This document shows positions 49,101 to 53,109 of a stretch of 53,109 bases of DNA, one piece after another. The stretch lies in assembly GCA_020072565.1 (NCBI GenBank), contig JAIQGI010000046.1, positions 1-53,109 on the forward strand, read 5' to 3'. Source of the DNA: Terriglobia bacterium. Its GTDB lineage: Bacteria; Acidobacteriota; UBA6911. Every line of letters starts with the position of its first letter. The stretch's first letter is position 1. A program made the translations under genes and the position numbers. Below the pieces are notes generated by a model, which was not told the origin of the DNA, searched no databases, and saw nothing but the letters and a program-made list of their open reading frames with translations.

Positions 49101-49970
49101 CGGGCCTCCGATGCTGCCGCCGAAATCGTTCATCCGCACCTGCGGTCTGGGGCGGACCGGAGAGCCGTCTGCTTTGCGGCCATACATGTTGTTGAAGAAG
49201 TCGTTGGCGTTCAAGGCGTCGTTCCGAAATTGTTCGTACACGCTGCCGTGATACTGGCTGGTTCCGCGCCTGGTTGCGAACTGAATCGTCATCGCGCCGC
49301 CGGCAGCAGCATCGGCCTCCAAGCCCGTAGTTGAAACGGTAACCTCCTCGATAGCGTCCAGCCGCAAAGGCACCAGAGAAGAAAAACCACTGCCGCTTTT
49401 CATTCGGGTGTCGTTGACGTTCGTCCCGTCCAGACTGATGTTCAAGGCTGATTGGAAGAGTCCGTTGAAGGTCCCACCCGCATAACCCGGCGTCAGCGCC
49501 GCGAACTGCAGCGTGTCGCGGCCGGAGAGCGGGAGGTCTTTGATGTAGTCGTTGCTGATGGTGGCCGCGACTTGATTGGATGTTACCTCCAGCATTGCCG
49601 CCTGGCCGGTCACTTCCACCGTTTGGGTTATCGCACCGATGGTCAACTTCACCGGCAGATCCGTAATACGACCTGTTTCAACGATGATCCCGGAGTAAAC
49701 GGATGTCTGGAAGCCTGGTGCAGTTGTCGACACATCGTATTTCCCTGACAACAGATTCGGGATCAGGTAGATGCCGTCCGATCCCGAGGTCGTAGTGTAG
49801 GTGAGGCCGGTAGCCAAATCCTTTGCGGTTACGGTGGCCTTCGGCACAACGGCGTTGCTGGGATCGAACACCGTGCCCTTGATTTCACCGGTGGACTTTT
49901 GCGCAAAGGCCGCCCCGGCAAAGAGCAGGAGGAGAAGCAGAATAAGCAGTCTGACTAAGATCCTTTTCAT
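46164..49970 (-). CDS. TonB-dependent receptor, Oar-like, with carboxypeptidase regulatory domain
   Basis: This outer-membrane importer is 1268 aa from ATG 49970. A signal peptide of about 24 residues is followed by a CarboxypepD_reg domain (STGEIKGTVFDPSNAVVPKA), a plug domain (DYIKDLPLSGRDTLQFAALT), and a long beta-barrel. The C-terminus NVQIRAYLRW is aromatic. Proteins of this kind are numerous in Acidobacteriota and often serve polysaccharide or peptide uptake; the substrate here is not evident. The frame extends upstream to 50105, but those residues are not family-like. It lies between the two comM-start copies. Confidence 0.93.
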   Translation of the reverse strand: MKRILVRLLILLLLLLFAGAAFAQKSTGEIKGTVFDPSNAVVPKATVTAKDLATGLTYTTTSGSDGIYLIPNLLSGKYDVSTTAPGFQTSVYSGIIVETGRITDLPVKLTIGAITQTVEVTGQAAMLEVTSNQVAATISNDYIKDLPLSGRDTLQFAALTPGYAGGTFNGLFQSALNISLDGTNVNDTRMKSGSGFSSLVPLRLDAIEEVTVSTTGLEADAAAGGAMTIQFATRRGTSQYHGSVYEQFRNDALNANDFFNNMYGRKADGSPVRPRPQVRMNDFGGSIGGPLKIPFAGFLKNNLFFFANYEDAPRPGASTRTATLLTPEAQSGVFRFIGTDGAQHTVNVLQLASTAGYQSAIDPTVAGVLKVINGTVGSNSVVPSSSNYYQQTMSWKYTTGSRDMYPTARLDYQITNNLAWHGTWNLQHEHVNPTGSSYPGLPGQSGESKFTRYALSNGVDYTITPRLFNSLKFGIQSSVSGSNIGNSVHQWAAQGDKRVSFGSGISSFIPNATPLIRANPAFSLSDDLSWMKGKHTMKFGGKLLRTSFYENDYYQYSGVLNYTLGISSNDPIASVFTAANIPFIRTQDVSTASQLYATLTGRVRQIQGYENIDEKARQYAKFAPLIYRENYASWGLYFQDSYRVHPRLTLNYGLRWEFTGNMTNTNNTFMSPTLNDVLAPSFANFQPGILDANHIPVIGQRSVTYTPDRINPAPNFGFAWSPTGGKGLLGRLLGDNKTVVRSSYSLSYFDEGLNDYYWINTNAGNWRSVSASAGSEYTPGALTLQSPDPAFLVAPKSFTPPFSEYQFAFQNYNVGTTAGKRNGASELPTLRNPYVQSWTLGIQREIAKETVLEVRYVGNRTTHKWHLYGVQEVNIFENGFLTEFINAQNNLAISKAAGVNSFQNRGLPGQVALPIFEAAFGARGSMPSLSASQSWTSNTFINPLTQGNAGSLASILAGPSSPTYYCRIVGSNFGPCTDRGYNAPGPYPINFFVPNPYVGDLTITDDNSYSTYHALQVDLRRRLRNGLTLTANYALAHALSDMSDSNTLTDYYTTIRNLKIDKAPSSFDIRHSLSVYGTYELPVGNGRRFAITNGVVNRIVGGWVISGILRMTSGRLSMLTGGQQPVNVNYGKDAGVVLNGLTVSQLTDMMQRYRNGPAGTTLSSADPSLVGADGRANPNFLAIPTTPGKFGQFIYLYGPMYWNADMSVNKNVRITERVQFTLQVEAMNFLNHPVFGFGSLSINSTSFGQLGSTANSPRNVQIRAYLRW

Positions 49971-50633
49971 AAACGCCACCTTATGGTCTGTTGGTCGGAT
50001 TCGCCTGGCAGATTCTGCGCAACCTGACCACTGAAGCCCATGCTGAGGGATCTCGCGGGAGTTTCTAATGCCGCCGCTGGCCCGCCCGATTCGATTCATG
50101 CCCAAGGAGATTGGAATGAGGACTCACACTGCACTACCACCCGCATCTGCAGGATTCCTTCCGGGGCAACTTCTCTGAATCAAAAAAAACCTTCTCAGTA
50201 AGGGGTCCTGGGTTTGTAAGGTTTCTTAATTAATCTATACTTAGAACACATACTGCGTTTTCAAACGCTGCTCTGTCAAGCATTTTCGCGCTGAGAACCA
50301 ACTCAATTGAGAAGCAGAAGAACCATGGACTGCCCGGCGCGGCAAAGCGGCAACCGAACGACTCGCCTGTCCTTCGCCAAAACCGCGGCCATCCGGTTTC
50401 TGGGGGGCGGCCTGCTGGCCCGGGCTTGCACCACCATCTCTTCATATGCGAAGCCCAAGCGCGCGGTGCACCGAGTCGTTAGAATTGCCGTTCTCGGGCA
50501 CGACGTGCCTGCAGCATGATCTGAGGATGCAGGGTACAGGCGCAGCGGCGGAGGCACGAGGAAGTCTTCATGCGCCTGGGCGCGCCTCGGCCGGGGCGGG
50601 ACTGGGGTGAGATTTTTTTTCGCTCAAGAATGG
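49971..50633. other. Non-coding region upstream of the TonB receptor
   Basis: This 660-bp stretch has no gene that I can support. On the minus strand TTGAAA with TATAGA 19 bp apart near 50235-50265 could be a weak receptor promoter. Around 50570-50600 GCGCCTGGGCGCGCCTCGG resembles the flank of the hexamer-core repeat. A 70-codon open frame at 50307-50519 shows no family traits. Confidence 0.35.
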
Positions 50634-50675
50634 TGTCCGGCAGTTGGATAGAGCATAAAGGGGCTACTTCGCGCC

Positions 50676-52220
50676 ATGCTCTTCCGTGTCCAGTCAGCCG
50701 CCGTCTTCGGGATCACAGCCTACCCGATTTCCGTCGAGGTCGATCTCAGCAGCGGTCAGAAGCTGAACCTGATGACCGTCGGCCTGCCGGACACTGCCGT
50801 CCGGGAGAGCAGCGAGCGGGTGAAGGCGGCGCTGCGCAATTGCGGGTATCCGCTTCCTCCGCAGCACATCACGATCAATCTGGCGCCGGCAGATGTAAAG
50901 AAGGAAGGTTCGGCCTTCGATCTGCCCATGGCGGTCGGCATCCTGGGCGCCTCGGGATGCGTCCGTGCGCAGAATCTTTCAGAGTTCCTTTTTCTGGGCG
51001 AGCTGTCGCTGGACGGGTCGGTTCGGCCGGTCAAGGGGACGCTCTCGATGGCGGTGATGGCGCGTGAACGGGGCATCGGCCATCTGATCGTTCCGGAGGC
51101 GAACGCGCGCGAGGCCGCCGTCGTGGACGGCGTGCGTGCGTATGCGGCGCGTTCGCTGTCGCACGTCGTCGAGTTGCTCAACGGCAGGGAACCCTGGATC
51201 CCTCTCATTGTCGACCGCAAACAGCTTCTGGCGCAAAGCAGCACCTACGGCATCGATTTCAAAGACGTCAAAGGACAGTACCAGGCCAAGCGCGCCATGG
51301 AGGTCGCAACGGCGGGCGGGCACAACATCATACTCATTGGCCCGCCCGGTTCGGGCAAGACGATGCTGGCGCGCCGGCTGCCGACCATACTGCCGGCCAT
51401 GGGCTTCGACGAGGCCATCGAGACCACCAAGATTCATTCCGTCGCCGGCTTGCTCTCGGAGAAAGACGGGCTGATCGGCACGCGGCCATTTCGCTCCCCG
51501 CACCACACGATCTCCAATGCCGGGCTGATCGGTGGCGGTACTTTGCCGCGCCCGGGCGAGGTCAGCCTGGCGCACAACGGGGTTCTGTTCCTGGATGAAC
51601 TGCCCGAGTTCCAGCGCCACGTGCTCGACGTGCTGCGTCAGCCGCTAGAGGACGGCGAGGTCACGATCAGCCGCGCCTCGATGTCGCTGACTTTTCCGGC
51701 GCGTTTCATGCTCGCGGCGGCAATGAATCCCTGCCAGTGCGGCTTTTTCGGTGATCCGCTGCACCAGTGCACCTGCACGCCGCCGCTGATCCAGCGCTAC
51801 CTGGCGAGGATATCCGGGCCGTTGCTCGATCGCATCGATCTGCATATTCAGGTCCCGGCGGTGAAGTACAAAGAGCTGGCCGAGGACGAGAAAGCCGAGG
51901 AGTCGGCCGTGATCCGGGAGCGCATCCTGGCCGCGCGCCAGCGCCAGCTCCGGCGCCTGGAGCCCTTCGGCCAGTTCTGCAACACCCAGATGACGCCCCG
52001 CACGCTGCGCCGCTTCTGCAAGCTCGACGCCGAGTGCGAGAAGCAGATGGAGAATGCCATCACCAGGCTCGGTCTTTCCGCCCGAGCTTACGACCGCATC
52101 CTGCGCGTCTCGCGCACCATCGCCGACCTGGAAGGCTCCGACAAGATCCAGGCGCGCCACGTCTCGGAAGCCATCCAGTACCGCACCCTCGACCGCACCT
52201 ACTGGATCCAGGGACTGTAA
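50676..52220 (+). CDS. comM: ComM/YifB family AAA+ ATPase (Mg-chelatase-like)
   Basis: This 514-aa AAA+ protein is related to ComM, a hexameric helicase promoting branch migration during natural transformation. It has an N-terminal Lon-like domain ([20 protein letters not shown]), Walker A GPPGSGKT at 222-229, the [17 protein letters not shown] loop, Walker [10 protein letters not shown], and a C-terminal Mg-chelatase domain. A conserved CxxC pair occurs in [12 protein letters not shown] 50676 lies in a segment duplicated at 45928-46049. Length is standard. The RAYT transposase follows after 54 bp. Confidence 0.93.
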   Translation: MLFRVQSAAVFGITAYPISVEVDLSSGQKLNLMTVGLPDTAVRESSERVKAALRNCGYPLPPQHITINLAPADVKKEGSAFDLPMAVGILGASGCVRAQNLSEFLFLGELSLDGSVRPVKGTLSMAVMARERGIGHLIVPEANAREAAVVDGVRAYAARSLSHVVELLNGREPWIPLIVDRKQLLAQSSTYGIDFKDVKGQYQAKRAMEVATAGGHNIILIGPPGSGKTMLARRLPTILPAMGFDEAIETTKIHSVAGLLSEKDGLIGTRPFRSPHHTISNAGLIGGGTLPRPGEVSLAHNGVLFLDELPEFQRHVLDVLRQPLEDGEVTISRASMSLTFPARFMLAAAMNPCQCGFFGDPLHQCTCTPPLIQRYLARISGPLLDRIDLHIQVPAVKYKELAEDEKAEESAVIRERILAARQRQLRRLEPFGQFCNTQMTPRTLRRFCKLDAECEKQMENAITRLGLSARAYDRILRVSRTIADLEGSDKIQARHVSEAIQYRTLDRTYWIQGL

Positions 52221-52234
52221 AGCAGGAATCTAAA

Positions 52235-52984
52235 TGGGGACGTCAACCTATTTCTTTCTGTAGAAAAGGGCCTTATGCCGAGAATGGCGAGAGTTGTTGT
52301 TCCTGGAGTTCCACACCACTTGACACAGCGAGGCAATCGCCGCGAAAACGTTTTCTTCTGTGATGATAACCGCCAGCGGTATCTTCACCTACTGCTGGAA
52401 TATGCCACCAAGTACGAGTTGCTGACGCTGGCGTATTGTCTCATGACTAATCATGTCCATCTTGTCGCGATACCCCTGCGCGCTCAATCCTTGGCCCTGG
52501 TCTTTATGCCTTTGGATCTGCGCTATGCCCAGTACATCAACTGGAACCTGGGAATCAGCGGCCGATTGTGGCAAGGGCGATTCTTTTCCTGCCCGCTGGA
52601 TGTTCCGCACTTCTGGGCTTCCATTCGGTACGTCGAACGAAATCCCGTACGCGCACGCATCGTCTCGAGGGCCGAGCATTACCCCTGGAGCAGCGCCGCT
52701 GCCCACTGCGGCCTGCGCAGCGACCCGTTGCTGTCTCCCTTGCCGTCACCACAGCCAGCCGAGACATCAGATTGGTCGGCGTGGCTCGCTGAAAGTGAGG
52801 ATGAAAAGACGCTCGCCACGCTTCGGCGAAACACGCGCACCGGGCGTCCTGCAGGAGGGGAGAAGTTTGTCGCTGATCTCGAATCCCGCCTGGGCCGCAT
52901 TCTGCGCGCGCACCCCATCGGCCGGCCAAGAAAAGGGAGTTCGCGGATCGCTTGAATCCCGGTCAAAAACGGGTGGCGTCCCAC
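52235..52984 (+). mobile_element. RAYT element with imperfect terminal dyad
   Basis: TGGGGACGTCAACC (52235-52248) and the reverse complement of 52971-52984 (GTGGGACGCCACCC) agree at most positions, and they flank the transposase with 26 bp before its ATG and 15 bp after its stop. Short hairpins (TTTCTTTCTGTAGAAA near 52250-52265) lie inside the left end. It resembles a single-copy RAYT, not an ordinary IS; exact ends need alignment. Confidence 0.55.
52275..52955 (+). CDS. REP-associated tyrosine transposase (RAYT, TnpA_REP)
   Basis: This Y1 HUH nuclease of 226 aa is related to IS200/IS605 TnpA. It opens GVPHHLTQRGNRRENVFF, has the HUH motif H60-V-H62 in MTNHVHL, and the likely nucleophile is Y119 in RYVERNPVRARIV. 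Such proteins process REP hairpins and are usually domesticated, single-copy genes. The C-terminal ~60 residues are Arg/Ser-rich. A related end sequence is seen at 17293-17320. Confidence 0.92.
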   Translation: MPRMARVVVPGVPHHLTQRGNRRENVFFCDDNRQRYLHLLLEYATKYELLTLAYCLMTNHVHLVAIPLRAQSLALVFMPLDLRYAQYINWNLGISGRLWQGRFFSCPLDVPHFWASIRYVERNPVRARIVSRAEHYPWSSAAAHCGLRSDPLLSPLPSPQPAETSDWSAWLAESEDEKTLATLRRNTRTGRPAGGEKFVADLESRLGRILRAHPIGRPRKGSSRIA

Positions 52985-53109
52985 TGCTGTCCCACTGAGC
53001 AAATTTAGAAATCTAGCAACCCACAGTGTTCCATTGAGTTGCATCAAGAAACGACCGTAATCGATTTGAATTGCGATCTACACTTCGGCCTTCCGACTTT
53101 ATGCAGAAA

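Noticed and set aside
49971-50105. 45-residue N-terminal extension of the TonB receptor
   Set aside because: Residues before the signal peptide at MKRILVR are not family-like; a signal peptide must be N-terminal.
50307-50519. 70-codon frame between the TonB receptor and comM
   Set aside because: No start signal or domain; composition of non-coding G+C-rich sequence.

Overview
The window looks like a chromosomal piece from a didermic (LPS-bearing, outer-membrane) bacterium, most probably an Acidobacteriota member. The evidence is the gene style, not a marker gene: an Oar-type TonB-dependent receptor with an N-terminal carboxypeptidase-like domain, MacB-type permeases without an ATPase beside them, a split heptose adenylyltransferase, G+C-rich codon use, and intergenic regions full of degenerate dispersed repeats. 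No rRNA, tRNA, CRISPR array or prophage was seen. Phylum assignment is an inference.

Layout. (1) 1-8350: tilS, ftsH, then the compact module folP-cdaA-cdaR-glmM (4-nt and 1-nt overlaps), which joins folate synthesis, c-di-AMP production and its regulator, and the first committed step of cell-wall amino sugar synthesis. (2) 8612-16884: a DinB-like protein and an LVIVD-type lipoprotein on the minus strand, then hldE-C/rfaE2, mfd, and a translationally coupled trio: a PpiC lipoprotein, a SurA-like chaperone and a BlaI-type repressor. (3) 17348-28717: an unknown helical protein, dusB, tatA-tatC, a C-terminal processing protease, an MltD-like LysM transglycosylase, two MacB-like permeases and recQ. 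(4) 29244-35627 (minus): a complete SUF iron-sulfur operon, rrf2-sufB-sufC-sufD-sufS-sufU-sufT, with a consensus-quality promoter and an IscR type-1-like palindrome just downstream of it. (5) 35877-43524: trpS, an M24 aminopeptidase, a cysteine-synthase-like enzyme with a cysteine-rich tail, a degenerate PAS-GGDEF-EAL membrane protein and a small outer-membrane barrel. (6) 43733-46059: a scarred zone with a truncated secreted-protein gene, an unknown protein, an M20 peptidase remnant, a pyridoxamine-oxidase-like protein and a 29-codon duplicate of the start of comM/yifB. (7) 46164-52984: the large TonB receptor, intact comM/yifB and a RAYT transposase (TnpA_REP family).

The most interesting non-coding content is repeats. 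One roughly 130-165 bp family is present three times (1-165, 29015-29147 inverted, 36945-37085); it has conserved flanks around a hexamer-like ATCGCA/ATCGGG core. Others are a 24-bp-arm inverted repeat after ftsH, a family of CACGAA-type palindromes (one covers the apparent mfd start), CGCAGAG-type degenerate repeats in many gaps, and a pair of 122-bp direct repeats flanking the TonB receptor. All coordinates were read by eye; alignments, folding and database searches were not run.
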